From Panulirus ornatus (lineage: Eukaryota > Arthropoda > Malacostraca > Decapoda > Palinuridae), in NCBI RefSeq assembly GCF_036320965.1, contig NC_092231.1:32363255-32427254 (forward strand): a stretch of DNA of 64,000 nucleotides, written 5' to 3'. Positions 1 through 12,850 of this stretch are shown piece by piece (within the stretch, counting starts at the first letter, position 1; the number at the start of each line of letters is the position of its first letter). The translations under genes were made by a program, and so were the position numbers. The notes under the pieces were generated by a model, which saw only the letters and a program-made list of their open reading frames with translations, was not told the DNA's origin and did no database searches.

Positions 1-652
1 TAATGAAATGTTTGAGGACAATGTGGTGTGAGGGGGTTTGATTGAGTAAGTAATGAAAGGGTAAGAGAGGTGTGTGGTAATAAAAAGAGTGTGGTTGAGA
101 GAGCAGAAGAGGGTGTGTTGAAATGGTTTGGTCACATGCAGAGAATGAGTGAGGAAAGATTGACAAAGAGGATATATGTGTCAGAGATGGAGGGAACAAG
201 GAGAAGCTGGAGACCAAATTTGAGGTGGAAGGGTGGAGTGAAAAAGATTTTAAGCAATTAGGGCCTGAACATACAGGAGGGTGAAAGGCATGCAAGGAAT
301 AGAGTGAATTGGAATGGTGTGGTATACCGGGGTTGACATGCTGTCAGTGGATTGAAGCAGTGCATGTGAAGTGTCTGGGGTAAACCATGGAAAGGTCTGT
401 GGGGCCTGGATGTGGAAAGGGAGCTGTGGTTTTGGTGCATTACACATGACAGCTAGAGACTGAGTGTGAACAAATGTGGCCTTTTTGTCTTTTCCTGGCA
501 CTACCTTGCTGGAGGAGGGGTGCTGTTTCTTGTGTGGCGGGGTGGCAACAAGAATGGATGAAGGCAGCATGTATGAATATGTACATGTATACATATGCAT
601 ATGACTGTGCATGTTTGTGTATGTACACGTTGAAAAATGTATGTATACGTGC
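1..652 (+). mobile_element. RTE-A LINE, 3' fragment (C-terminal ORF end plus long-type 3' UTR)
   Basis: The element is cut by the window edge. Positions 70-261 still encode the conserved C-terminal tail of the RTE-A protein (KWFGHM.RMSEERLTKRIYVSE), downstream of the RT core; a TAG at 259-261 ends it early. The stretch 1-69 is in another frame with stops. From about 337 the long-type 3' UTR follows, but the terminal hairpin and (TA)n tail are missing. It is an old, inactive copy. Confidence 0.85.
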
Positions 653-734
653 AAGTTTCCCTTATTTAGGGATATTCAGTACTATCTTTTATATTTTGGA
701 ATATAATGTTTTGGAATATAATTTTCTTTCCAAT

Positions 735-822
735 CGTATTAGTCATTTCCTGCATTAGTGAGGTAGAGTTAAGAACAGAGGACTGAGATTAAGAGGGAAT
801 ATCCTCACTTGTCCCCCTTCTC
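735..822 (-). mobile_element. SINE-like element, fragment
   Basis: This matches the 3' half of the SINE-like family seen at 14483-14732 (same strand) and 12630-12853. It shows the CTACCTCGC-type 3' end in reverse complement followed by part of the long internal hairpin. The match stops at about 822, so the RTE-like 5' part is absent. The flanks 653-734 and 823-1078 are AT-rich with no recognisable gene. Confidence 0.6.
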
Positions 823-1078
823 AATATCAGTGCCGTAAATGATCATGGTTATGCCCAGTAGTGGAACTGTTACAAGTGGGTCTGGTTGTTATGGTCGGTT
901 TCATTGCTGTTTTCAAAGAAAAATGTAACATTTTGAAATAGCGCATCTTTCAGAGTTTCCAAAGATTTTCACATTTCAAAAGGTCATTGCTTTTAATGAT
1001 TAGGTAAATAGCAACAAACAGCAGTTTTTGAGGAAAAGTTAATGTACTAATTAGTGTTCATATATTTTCAGCAGTCAT

Positions 1079-2786
1079 TGAGAATGGTTTGGGAGTGTAT
1101 TAGGGGGTTGCAGTGAGGGGGAGAGCTGAAGAATGTGTAGCATTACTACTGAAGGAGAAGTTGGGGAATGTGTGAAAGAGCATGAGAGGGTGAGTTTTAC
1201 ACTAATGTGGGTAGATATGAAATTGTATTACAAAATATGGTTGATTACTAGTGCTTATGCACCTGGCCTTATGAAGGAAGTTGAGGAGAAGCAAACAGTT
1301 TGGAGCAGCTGAATGAGTGTCAGCAGTTGTGATGCATGGGATCAGCTGTTATTGATGGGTGATTTAAATGCAGGAGCAAGTAATGTGGCAATTGATGGTT
1401 GATTTAAGTGCAGGAGCAAGTAATGTGGCAGTTGAAGGTATTACTGAAAGCCATGGGGTACCCAGTATTGAGAATAAGAATGGTGAACAACTTGTGAAGT
1501 TGTGTCCTGAAAAATGATAACTTTAGGAGTGCCTGGTTAAAAAAGATAAGGATGAATAGGAAATTATTAGATTGCATACTGATTGATAAGCATGCAAAAG
1601 AGAATGGATGTAAATAAGCTGAGAAGGGCAGTTGGTGGGATATCTGATCATTTCATGGTGGAGGCAAGGGTGAAGAAATGTAGAGGAATTTGGAAATTTT
1701 ATGCATGAAAAGAGGATGGTGAAAGCAAATGAGTATGGAAAAGAGACCTGTGTGAAGGAATACCAGGAGAGACTGAGTGAAGAATAGCAAAAGGTGAGGG
1801 TAAATGAAGTTAGGGGAATGGGGAAGCTGTGTTAGGATATGTGTAGCATACAAAAGGTGAGAGCTGGGTGGGTGACAAGAGTCAATGTGATGGGATGTTG
1901 AAGTAAAATTGCTAGTAAAAGAGAAAAGAGAGATCTATGGGCAATACCTACAGAAAAGGAGCATGAATGATTGGGTGATGTACAAGAGAAAGCTGCAGAA
2001 GGTCAAGAGGGTATAAGGGCTGAAAAGAGGGCATATGAGAGTTGGTATTAGTGACTGTCAGCAAGCTTCAGGTAGAATAAAAAGATGTTTTAAGATGAGG
2101 TTAATTATATGAGAAAAAGAAGAGAATGAATGGGAATATCAGTGGAAGGGGCAAATGGGGAAGTTGTAACAGGCAGTGATGAAGGGAAGAGTAGATGGAG
2201 TGAGTATTCTTAAGGCTTGTCAAATGTGTTTAGTTTTCAGGTTGGCAGATGTAGGGTGTTTGGGGGAGGAAGGTATGAAATGTGGAAAGGTGGCTAGAAT
2301 GGATAGTATCAGTTGAATGTATGAAAGTGAATGACTATGTTGTTGATTGGTTCGTTAGGATTTTCACTGCATGTATGGATCATGGAAAGCTGCTGGAGAA
2401 TTTGCAAAATGTGTGTAATGCCATTGTATAAAGGGAGGAGAAATGAAGGTGAATGTTCAGATTAAAGAGTTTTAAGTTTTTTGTATATACCCGGTAAGTT
2501 GTATGGTAGAATGGTGATCAAGACAGTGGTGGCATACACACAGCATGAGATTAAGGAGGAACAGTATGATTTCAGGAGTGGTAAAGGATGTGTGGACCAA
2601 GTTTTTGCACCAAAGAATGTGTGTGAGAAATACTAAAAGATGCAGAAGGATTTGTGTGCGACATTTATGAACCTAGAGAAAGCATATGTTAGGGTTGATG
2701 GAAATGATCTGTGGAAGATTTTATGAATATGTGATGTGGGATGAAAGCTATTAGAAGTAGTGAGGAGTTTATAACAAGAGAGTAAG

Positions 2787-2870
<84 letters not shown>

Positions 2871-3880
2871 AAAGGTAGAGATCAAGATGAGTGACTCCAG
2901 GTAAAGGTGGGTCTGCAGTAGGGGTGTGTGATGTCACCATTCTTATAGTTGGGGTGATGGGAGAGGTAAATGTAAGGGTCTTCGAAAGAGTGGGTGAGTA
3001 TGCAGTCCGTAGGAGGTAAGGGGGCTTGGGAAGTGAGTCAGTTGTTGTTTGCTGATGATGTGGCACTGGTAGTAAGCAGGTGTGAGTGAGAAACAGCAGA
3101 TGTCTGATTTTGGGAAAGTGTGTGAAAGGAGGAAGTTAAGAGTAAATGTGAAAAAAAGCATGGGTATTAGGTTAAGCAGTGCATTGAGACATAATCATTA
3201 AAGTGTGAGTTTGAATGGAGAAAACTTGGAGTAAGTGAGGCATTTTAGATACCTAGGAGTGAACATGGCAGTGAATGAAATCACGTGAGTGTAGGTAAGT
3301 CTTAGGGTGGGTGAGAGGGCAAAGGTCCTGGGAGCATTGAGGAATGTGTGGAGAGAGGTCACTATCTGGAAAGGCAAGAATGGGTATGTTTAAGAGTATA
3401 GTATCCCCAATGATATTGCATGGATGCAAGACATGGGCTGTAGATGAGAATGTACAGAAGAGTGTGGATGTGTTAAAAGTGAAATGTGTAAGAACAATAT
3501 GCGATGTGAGGAGGATTAATCGATTAAGTAATATCTGGGCAAGAGAGAGGTTTGGTAATAAGACAAGTATGGTTAAGAGAACTGAAGAGGGTGTGCTGAA
3601 ATGGTGTGAACAGATAGAGAGAATGAGTGAGGAGAGGTGACAGAAAGAATATATGTGTCAGAAGTGGAGACAAGAAGGGAGAGACCTCTCTGGAGATGGA
3701 AGGATCAAGTGAAAAAGAACTTGAGTGCTCAGGGCCTGAACATGCATAAGGGTGAAAGATGTTCAAGAGATAGAGTGAATCAGACCAATGTAGTATATAG
3801 GGGTTTGATGTACTGTCAGTGGACTGAACTATGGCAAATGCAGCAGACAGTGGAAACCATGAAAAGGTCTGTGGAGGCTG
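1079..3880 (+). mobile_element. RTE-A LINE, old degenerate copy, endonuclease to ORF end
   Basis: The whole length can be aligned by eye to the better copies. Endonuclease remnants lie around 1080-1700 (a YAPG-like block near 1255 and the MGDLNA block near 1357), the linker around 1740-2200, RT motifs around 2400-3260 and the C-terminal tail up to 3810. Frameshifts and stops are frequent, so no long ORF remains. A 42 bp stretch is tandemly repeated near 1350-1437 at the GDLNA block. A long (GT)n has expanded inside the RT region at 2787-2870. This is one of the oldest copies here. Confidence 0.8.
2787..2870. repeat. (GT)n microsatellite inside an RTE-A copy
   Basis: About 84 bases of GT with two ATGT interruptions. 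It sits where intact copies read gcatgtgtacgtgtagg within the RT coding region, so it probably expanded from that short GT-rich seed. Confidence 0.95.
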
Positions 3881-4969
3881 CTTTGATTATTTCATTCAAA
3901 AACCTATGCCTTGAAATATCCTGACATATTTTATCATCAAAAGATTATTCTATATATTAAAAATATAGAGGTAACAAAGAGTGAGCAAGACCCATAGATT
4001 TGGCTGTAATATCTTTAACATTGTTATCAGACTTATTGAGGTGAGTTCACTTACTTTGGATATGGTAAGTAATGGGATAGTTGTGAACACAAACAAAATA
4101 TTTTGCCAGTTGCCATTGTGTGAATTGAATACTATTCTACCATAAAATCCAGATATGCAGTGCAAGTATATATATACCTTAAAATATGCTGATAATTTTT
4201 AGACATTAGAAATATAAAGGTGATTCATTTTTCCTTTTTCTTTTATTTGTCACATGTAAGCACCTGTCAAATGCTGATATAGTGTCACTCCATATGAAAA
4301 GTTGAAACATCACAAATAAGTGTGGGGACATCAAAATGCTGGCACATGTCGGAAGGATATTAGTGATGTTTTTTCTTTGGAAGTATTCCAGCTGTATATT
4401 TGTCATCTCTCACCAATGTCTTCCATCATCCCATGATTACATGAAAGGAAATTATTTTCAGTTGTTAAGTAATTTCTTCCACAGGTGTAAGATTTATGGG
4501 TATGCCTCCCATGCAGGCCTTCTTCCTTCATACATAATCATGCTAAAATGAATATATGAGGTTATTCTTTTTCATTTTCCTCACATACTGGTACAGTACA
4601 TATCATAAGCATTCTTCATCACTAGGATCATCAAAGAATCTATCCATTTTCTATGGGATTGCTTTTAATGCACAATCTACAAGGTAACAACCACTCACTT
4701 AAAATGGTGGCCTTAGGGATACGAGCAGAATTTTTTCCTGCCTTCCCAGTGATGGAAGAAACCTCTGTAGGGTACTGATGGTACAGTTTGTCAAATGGAT
4801 ATTTAATCAGAGGGAAAATTTACTGTAGGCAGATCATCTGTTGTGGAGAGCCATCTAAGGTTTAGATGTTTATGCTCTAGTAGCACTACCACCATTTGAA
4901 ATAAGTATATATGCTACTTAAGACTCCTGGTGACATCTGGGAGAATCGAAAAGGTGAAAGCATATGACA
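3881..4969. other. AT-rich non-coding stretch, no gene seen
   Basis: About 1.1 kb of unique-looking AT-rich sequence between two RTE-A copies. Short open frames on both strands lack recognisable domains, splice context or similarity to anything else in the window. It is probably intronic or intergenic host DNA. Confidence 0.6.
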
Positions 4970-7029
4970 TAAGAGGAGTGAGGGGGGGAATGGGATGTAT
5001 TTAGGGAAGCAGTGATGACTTGAGCAAAAGATGCCTGTGGCATGAGAAAGGTGGGAGGTGGGCAGATTAAAAAGGGTGGTGAGTGGTGGGATAAAGAAGT
5101 AAGATTGTTAGTGAAAGAGAAGAGAGAGGAATTTGGACAATTTTAGCAGGGAAATAGTGCAAATGACTGGGAGATGTATAAAAGAAAGAGGCAAGCAGTG
5201 ATGACTTGCACAAAAGATGCCTGTGGCATGAGAAAGGTGGGAGGTGGGCAGATTAAAAAGGGTGGTGAGTGGTGGGATGAAGAAGTAAGATTGTTAGTGA
5301 AAGAAAAGAGAGAGGCATTTGGACAAATTTTGCAGGGAAATAGTGCAAATGACTGGGAGACATATAAAAGAAAGAGGCAAGAGGTCAAGAGAAAGGTGCA
5401 AGAGGTAGAAAAGAGGGCAAATGAGAGTTGGGGTGAGAGAATATCATTAAATTATAGGGATTTGTATGGAGCATTTATGGATCTGGAGAAGGCATATGAT
5501 AGAGTTGAAAGAGATGCTCTGTGGAAGGAATTAAGAGTATATGGTGTGGGAGGCAAGTTGTTAGAAGCAGTGAAAAGTTTTTATTGAGGATGTAAGGCAT
5601 GTGTATGAGTAGGAAGAGAGGAAAGAGATTGGTTCTCTGTGAATGTCAGTTTGTGGTAGGGGTGCATGATGTCTCCATGGTTGTTTAATTTGTTTATGGA
5701 TGGGGTTGTTAGGGAGGTGAATGCAAGAGTTTTGGAGAGAGGGGTGAGTATGCAGTCTGTTATGGATGAGAGAGCTTGGGAAGTGAGTCAGTTGTTGTTC
5801 GTTGATGATACAGCGCTGGTGGCTGATTTGGGTGAGAAACTGCAGAAGTTGGTGACTGAATTTGGTAAAGTGTGTGAAAGAAGAAAGTTGAGAGTAAATG
5901 TGAATAAGAGCAAGGTTATTAGGTACAGTAGGGTTGAGGGACAAATAAATTGGGAGATAAGTTTGAACGGAGAAAAACTGGAGGAAGTGAAGTGTTTTAA
6001 ATATCTGGGAGTGGATTTGGCAGCAGATGGAACCATGGAAGCGGAAATGAGTCACAGGGCGAAAGTTCTTGGGAGCATTGAAAAGTGTGTGGAAGGCGAG
6101 AACATTATCTCAGAAAGCAAAAATGGGTATGTGTGAAGTAATAGTGGTTCCAACAATGTTATATGGTTGCGTGGTGTGGGCTATAGATAGAGTTGTGTGG
6201 AGGAGAGTGGATGTGTTGGAAATGAGATGTTTGAGGACAATATGTGGTGTGAGATGGTGTTATCGAGTAAGTAATGAAAGGGTAAGAGAGATATGTGGTA
6301 ATAAAAAGAGTGTGGTTGAGAGAGCGGAAGAGGGCGTTTTGAAATGGTTTGGTCACATAGAGAGAATGAGTGGGGAAAGATTGACAAAGAGGATATATGT
6401 GTCAGAAGTGGAGGGAACGATAAGAAGTGGGAGACCAAATTGGAGGTGGAAAGATGGAGTGAAAAAGATTTTGAGCGATCTAGGCCTGAACATGCAGGAG
6501 GGTGAAAGGCATGCAAGGAATAGAGTGAATTGGAATGATGTGGTATACTGTGGTTGACTTGCTGTCAATGGATTGAACCAGGGCATGTGAAGCATCTGGG
6601 GTAAACCATGGAAAGTTTTGTGGGGCCTGGATGTTGAAAGGGAGCTATGGTTTCGGTGCATAATACATGACAGCTAGAGACTTGAGTGTGAACAAATTTG
6701 GCCTTTGTTGTCTTTTCCTAGCGCTACCTCGCGCACATGCGGGGGTACGGGGTTATCATTCCATGGGTGGTGGGGTGGCGATGGGAATGAAGAAAGGCAG
6801 GAAGTATGAGTTATGTACATGTGTGTATATGTATATGTCTGTGCATGTATATGTATGTATTCGTTGAAATGTATAGGCAGGTATATGTGTGTGTGTGGAC
6901 GTGTATGTATATGTGCATGTGTGGACGTATATGTATATACATGTGTGTGTGGGTGGGTTAGGCCATTCTTTCATCTGTTTCCTTGCGGTTTCGCTAATGC
7001 AGGAGACAGCAACAAAGTATAATAAATAA
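4970..7029 (+). mobile_element. RTE-A LINE, rearranged copy with long-type 3' UTR
   Basis: The copy starts in the linker after the endonuclease. Linker segment 5007-5192 is repeated at once as 5193-5378 (period 186 bp, 62 codons). At about 5460 the linker jumps directly into the RT motif A region (DLEKAYDRV near 5480), so about 650 bp present in other copies is missing; GGA is shared at the joint. Coding blocks are 5174-5587, 5666-6136 (catalytic motif reads FVDD instead of FADD) and 6069-6557 in shifted frames. The long 3' UTR and a diverged terminal hairpin (near 6978-7012) follow, with an ATAAT-rich tail. Confidence 0.85.
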
Positions 7030-9079
7030 ATGGATTGAGTATTTTGAAAGTTTGTTGAATGTTTGATGATGGAGTGGCAGATATAGGGTGTTTTGGTTGA
7101 GGTGGTGTGCGAAGTGAGAGGGTCAGGGAGAATGATTTGGTGAACAGAGAAGAGTTAGTGAAAGCTTTGTGGAAGATGAAAGCCGGCAAGGCGGCGGGTT
7201 TGGATGGTATTGCAGTGGACTTTATTAAAAAAGGGGAAGACTGTGTTGTTGACTGATTGGTAAGGATATTTAATGTATGTATGACTCATGGTTAGGTGCC
7301 TAAGGATTGGCGGAATGCATGCTTAGTGCCATTGTACAAAGGCAAAGGGGATAAAAGTGAGTGTTCAAATTACAGAGGTATAAGTTTGTTGAGTATTCTT
7401 GGGGAATTATATGAAAGGGTATTGATTAAGAGGGTAAAGGCATGTACAAAGCATCAGATTGGGGAAGAACAGTGTGGTTTCAGAAGTGGTAGAGGATGTG
7501 TGGATCAGGTGTTTGCTTTGAAGAATGCATGTGAGAAATACTTAGAAAAGCAGATGGATTTGATTGTAGCATTTATGGATCTTGAGAAGGCATATGACTG
7601 AGTTGATAGAGATGTTGCGTGGAAGGTATTAAGAGTATATGGTGTGGAAGGCAAGTTGCTAGAATCAGTGAAAAGTTTTTAACGAGGATGTAAGGCATGT
7701 ATACGAGTAGGAAAAGTGGAAAGTGATTGGTTCCCAGTGAATGTCGGTTTGTGGAAGGGGTGTGTGGTCTCAATGGTTGTTTAATTTGTTTATGGATGGG
7801 GATTCTAGTGAGGTGAATGCAAGAGTTTTGGGAAGAGGGGCAAATATGCAGTCTGTTGTGAATGAGAGGGCTTGGGAAGTGAGTCAGTTGTTGTTCACTG
7901 ATGATTCAGTGCTGGTGGCTGATTTGGGTGAGAAACTGCAGAAGTGGGTGACTGAGTTTTGTAAAGTGTGTGAAAGAAGAAAGCTGAGAGTAAATGTGAA
8001 TAAGAGCAAGGTTATTAGGTTCAGTTGGGTTGAGGGACAAGAAATCGGGAGGTAAGTATGAATGGAGAAAAACTGGAGGAAGTGAAGTGTTTTAGATATC
8101 TGGGGATTTAGAAGCAGATGGAACCATGGAAGTCAAAGGATGTCACAGTGTGGGGGAGGGGCGAAGGTTCTGGGAGTGTTGAAGAATGTGTGGAAGGTGA
8201 GAACATTGTCTTGGAGAGCAAAAATGGGTATGTTTAAAGGAATAGTGTTTCCATCAGTGCTATATGGTTGCATGGTATGGCATAGGCTATAGATAGGGTT
8301 GTGCGGAGGAGGGTGGATGTGTTGGAAATGAGATGTTTAAGGACAATATGTGGTGTGAGGTGGTTTGATCGAGTAAGTAATGAAAGGGTAAGAGAGATGT
8401 GTGGTAATAAAAAGAGTTTGGTTGAGAGAGCTGAAGACGGTGTATTAAATGATTTGGTCACATGGAGAGAATTAGTGAGGAAAGATTGACAAAGAAGATA
8501 TATGTGTCAGAGATGGAGGGAACGATAAGTGGGAGACCAAATTGGAGGTGGAAGGATGGAGTCAAAAAGATTTTGAGCTATCGGGGCCTGAACATACAGG
8601 AGGGTGAGAGGCATGCATGGAATAGAATTAATTGGAATGATGTGGTATACCAGAGTTGATGTGCTGTCAGTGGATTGAACCAGGGTATGTGAAGCGTCTG
8701 GGTAAACCATGGAAAGTTTTGTGGGGACTGGACGTGGAAAGGGAGCTGTGGTTTTGGTGCATTGCTTATGACAGCTAGAGACTGAGTGTGAACGAATGTG
8801 GCCTTTGTTGTCTTTTCCTAGTGCTGCCTTGTGTATGAGTGGGCTGAGGGGATGCCATTTCATGTGTAGTGGATGGTGATGGGAATGGATGAAGACAGCA
8901 AGTATGAATATGTACATGTGTATATATGTATATATCTGTATGTATATGTATGTATATGTTGAAATGTATAGGTATGTATATGTGCATGTGTAGGCGTGTA
9001 TGTGGGTGGGTTGGACCATTCTTTCATCTGTTTCCTTCCTCTACTTCGCTAACGCGGGAGACAGCAACAAAGTATAGTG
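7030..9079 (+). mobile_element. RTE-A LINE, 5'-truncated copy
   Basis: It begins in the linker directly after the tail of the preceding element. Coding blocks are 7296-7601 (NYRGISLLSI to DLEKAYD), 7741-8055 (FTDD in place of FADD), 8301-8489 and 8462-8659, broken by frameshifts and stops. The 3' UTR is long-type and ends in the hairpin with GACAGCAACAAAGTATA near 9060-9076. Confidence 0.85.
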
Positions 9080-9106
9080 AATGATTTAAATAGATGAATA
9101 AATATA

Positions 9107-9547
<441 letters not shown>

Positions 9548-9557
9548 AAGGGAGCAA

Positions 9558-11261
9558 ATGGGAACTTCAGTGAAGGGCGCAAATGGGGAGGTGATAACAA
9601 GTAGTGGTGATGTGAAAAGGAGATGGAGTGAGTATTTTGAAGGTTTGTTGAATGTGTTTGATGACAGAGTGGCAGATATAGGGTGTTTTGGTCAAGGTGG
9701 TGTGCAGAGTGAGAGGGTGAGGGAAAATGATTTGGTAAACAGAGAAGAGGTAGTGAAAGCTTTGCGGAAGATGAAAGCCGGCAAGGCAGCAGGTTTGGAT
9801 GGTATTGCAGTGGAATTTATTAAAAAAGGGGGTGACTGTATTGTTGACTGGTTGGTAAGGTTATTTAATGTATGTATGACTCATGGTGAGGTGCCTGAGG
9901 ATTGGCGGAATGCGTGCATAGTGCCATTGTACAAAGGCAAAGGGGATAAGAGTGAGTGCTCAAATTACAGAGGTATAAGTTTGTTGAGTATTCCTAGTAA
10001 ATTATATGGGAGGGTATTGATTGAGAGGGTGAAGGCATGTACAGAGCATCAGATTGGGGAAGAGCAGTGTGGTTTCAGAAGTGGTTGAGGATGTGTGGAT
10101 CAGGTGTTTGCTTTGAAGAATGTATGTGAGAAATACTTAGAAAAGCAAATGGATTTGTATGTAGCATTTATAGATCTGGAGAAGGCATATGATAGAGTTG
10201 ATAGAGATGCTCTGTGGAAGGTATTAAGAATATATGGTGTGGGAGGCAAGTTGTTAGAAGCAGTGAAAAGTTTTTATCGAGGATGTAAGGCATGTGTACG
10301 TGTAGGAAGAGAGGAAAGTGATTGGTTCTCAGTGAATGTAGGTTTGCGGCAGGGGTGTGTGATGTCTCCATGGTTGTTTAATTTGTTTATGGATGGGGTT
10401 GTTAGGGAGGTAAATGCAAGAGTTTTGGAAAGAGGGGCAAGTATGAAGTCTGTTGGGGATAAGAGAGCTTGGGAAGTGAGTCAGTTGTTGTTCGCTGATG
10501 ATACAGCGCTGGTGGCTGATTCATGTGAGAAACTGCAAAAGCTGGTGACTGAGTTTGGTAAAGTGTGTGGAAGAAGAAAGTTAAGAGTAAATGTGAATAA
10601 GAGCAAGGTTATTAGGTACAGTAGGGTTGAGGGTCAAGTCAATTGGGAGGTGAGTTTGAATGGAGAAAAACTGGAGGAAGTGAAGTGTTTTAGATATCTG
10701 GGAGTGGATCTGGCAGCGGATGGAACCATGGAAGCGGAAGTGGATCATAGGGTGGGGGAGGGGGCGAAAATTCTGGGGGCCTTGAAGAATGTGTGGAAGT
10801 CGAGAACATTATCTCGGAAAGCAAAAATGGGTATGTTTGAAGGAATAGTGGTTCCAACAATGTTGTATGGTTGCGAGGCATGGGCTATGGATAGAGTTGT
10901 GCGCAGGAGGATGGATGTGCTGGAAATGAGATGTTTGAGGACAATGTGTGGTGTGAGGTGGTTTGATCGAGTGAGTAACGTAAGGGTAAGAGAGATGTGT
11001 GGAAATAAAAAGAGCGTGGTTGAGAGAGCAGAAGAGGGTGTTTTGAAGTGGTTTGGGCACATGGAGAGGATGAGTGAGGAAAGATTGACCAAGAGGATAT
11101 ATGTGTCGGAGGTGGAGGGAGCAAGGAGAAGAGGGAGACCAAATTGGAGGTGGAAAGATGGAGTGAAAAAGATTTTGAGTGATCGGGGCCTGAACATGCA
11201 GGAGGGTGAAAGGAGGGCAAGGAATAGAGTGAATTGGAGCGATGTGGTATACCGGGGTTGA
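9558..11261 (+). pseudogene. RTE-A reverse transcriptase ORF, truncated, one nonsense codon
   Basis: This is the RT half of the retrotransposon protein, which copies element RNA into DNA at a nicked target. In order it shows the end of the linker, palm/finger motifs WRNACIVPLYKGKGDKSE, EEQCGFRSG, DLEKAYDRV and FADD, then NKSKVIRYSR, FRYLGVDLAADGT and the RTE C-terminal tail ending VVYRG. Without the endonuclease, and with TGA at 10086, it cannot be autonomous. Only one disabling base change in 568 codons indicates a recent insertion. Confidence 0.85.
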
Positions 11262-11398
11262 CGTGCTGTCAGTGGATTGAATCAAGGCATGTGAAGCGTC
11301 TGGGGTAAACCATGGAAAGCTGTGTAGGTATGTATATTTGCGTGTGTGGACGTATGTATATACATGTGTATGGGGGTGGGTTGGGCCATTTCTTTCGT

Positions 11399-11435
11399 CT
11401 GTTTCCTTGCGCTACCTCGCAAACGTGGGAGACAG
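11399..11435 (+). other. Conserved 3'-terminal hairpin of RTE-A (example)
   Basis: The outer stem pairs CTGTTTCC with GGAGACAG (8 bp, one G-U). Inside it TTGCG pairs with CGCAA around the loop CTACCT. The hairpin is the last element before the A/TA tail. It recurs in essentially every RTE-A copy with a 3' end, for example 53072-53108. It is probably the RNA feature recognised by the element's reverse transcriptase; that role is inferred. Confidence 0.6.
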
Positions 11436-11444
11436 CGACAAAGT

Positions 11445-11447
11445 ATA

Positions 11448-11507
<60 letters not shown>
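11445..11507. repeat. (A)n(TA)n(T)n between tail-to-tail LINEs
   Basis: About 11 A, 23 bases of TA and 28 T. It reads as the A/TA tail of the left element fused to the reverse complement of the tail of the right element. Confidence 0.95.
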
Positions 11508-11510
<3 letters not shown>

Positions 11511-12608
11511 TTGTCGCTGTCTCCCGCGTTTGTGAGGTAGCGCAAGGAAACAGACAAAAGAAATGGCCCAACCCACCCCCATACACATGTATATACATAC
11601 GTCCACACACGCAAATATACATACCTACACAGCTTTCCATGGTTTACTCCAGACACTTCACATGCCCTGATTCAATCCACTGACAGCACGTCAACCCCGG
11701 TATACCACATCAATCCAATTCACTCTATTCCTTGCCCTCCTTTCACCCTCCTGCATGTTCAGGCCCCGATCACACAAAATCTTTTTCACTCCATCTTTCC
11801 ACCTCCAATTTGGTCTCCCACTTCTCCTCGTTCCCTCCACCTCCGACACATATATCCTCTTGGTCAATCTTTCCTCACTCATTCTCTCAATGTGCCCAAA
11901 CCACTTCAAAACACCCTCTTCTGCTCTCTCAACCACGCTCTTTTTATTTCCACACATCTCTCTAACCCTTACGTTACTTACTCGATCAAACCACCTCACA
12001 CCACACATTTTCCTCAAACATCTCATTTCCAGCACATCCATCCTCCTGCGCACAACTCTATCCATAGCCCATGCCTCGCAACCATACAACATTGTTGGAA
12101 CCACTATTCCTTCAAACATACCCATTTTTGCTTTCCAATGTTCTCGACTTCCACACATTCTTCAAGGCTCCCAGGATTTTTGCCCCCTCCCCACCCTATG
12201 ATCCACTTCCGCTTCCATGGTTCCATCCGCTGCCAGATCCACTCCCAGATATCTAAAACACTTTACTTCCTCCAGTTTTTTTCCATTCAAACTTACCTCC
12301 CAATTGACTTGACCCTCAACCCTACTGTACCTAATTACCTTGCTCTTATTCACATTTACTCTTAACTTTCTTCTTTCACACACTTTACCAAAGTCAGTCA
12401 CCAGCTTCTGCAGTTTCTCACATGAATCAGCCATCAGCGCTGTATCATCAGTGAACAACAACTGACTCACTTCCCAAGCTCTCTCATCCCCAACAGACTT
12501 CATACTTGCCCCTCTTTCCAAAACTCTTGCATTCACCTCCCTAACAACCCCATCCATAAACAAATTAAACAACCATGGAGACATCACACACCCCTGCTGC
12601 AAACCTAC
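11508..12608 (-). mobile_element. RTE-A LINE, 5'-truncated, inverted relative to its neighbour
   Basis: The short-type 3' UTR with hairpin lies at 11508-11690. Coding blocks on the minus strand are 11691-12158 and 12162-12602, covering the GLRQGC motif to VVYRG, with FTDD at the catalytic site and a small deletion between the two blocks. It is truncated at about 12602, where (TA)n begins. It pairs with 10345-11444 as an inverted repeat with arms of about 1.1 kb. Confidence 0.9.
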
Positions 12609-12629
12609 ATATATATATATATATATATA
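12609..12629. repeat. Short (TA)n
   Basis: TA repeat between the truncated 5' end of the minus-strand LINE and the start of a SINE-like element. Confidence 0.9.
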
Positions 12630-12850
12630 GGGGATTAAGAATACTTCCCACGTATTCCCTGCGTGTCGTAGAAGGCGACTAAAAGGGGAGGGAGCGGGGG
12701 GCTGGAAATCCTCCCCTCTCTTTTTTTTTTTTTTCCAAAAGAAGGAACAGAGAATTGGGCCAGGTGAGGGTATTCCCTCAAAGGCCCAGTCCTCTGTTCT
12801 TGGTGCTACCTCGCTAATGCGGGAAATGGCGAATAGTTTGAAAGAAAAGA

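Noticed and set aside
840..960. Short hydrophobic frame (VGLVVMVGFIAVF) that looked like a membrane segment
   Set aside because: Bounded closely by stops on both sides and lacks the conserved SLC16 N-terminal pattern; likely chance.
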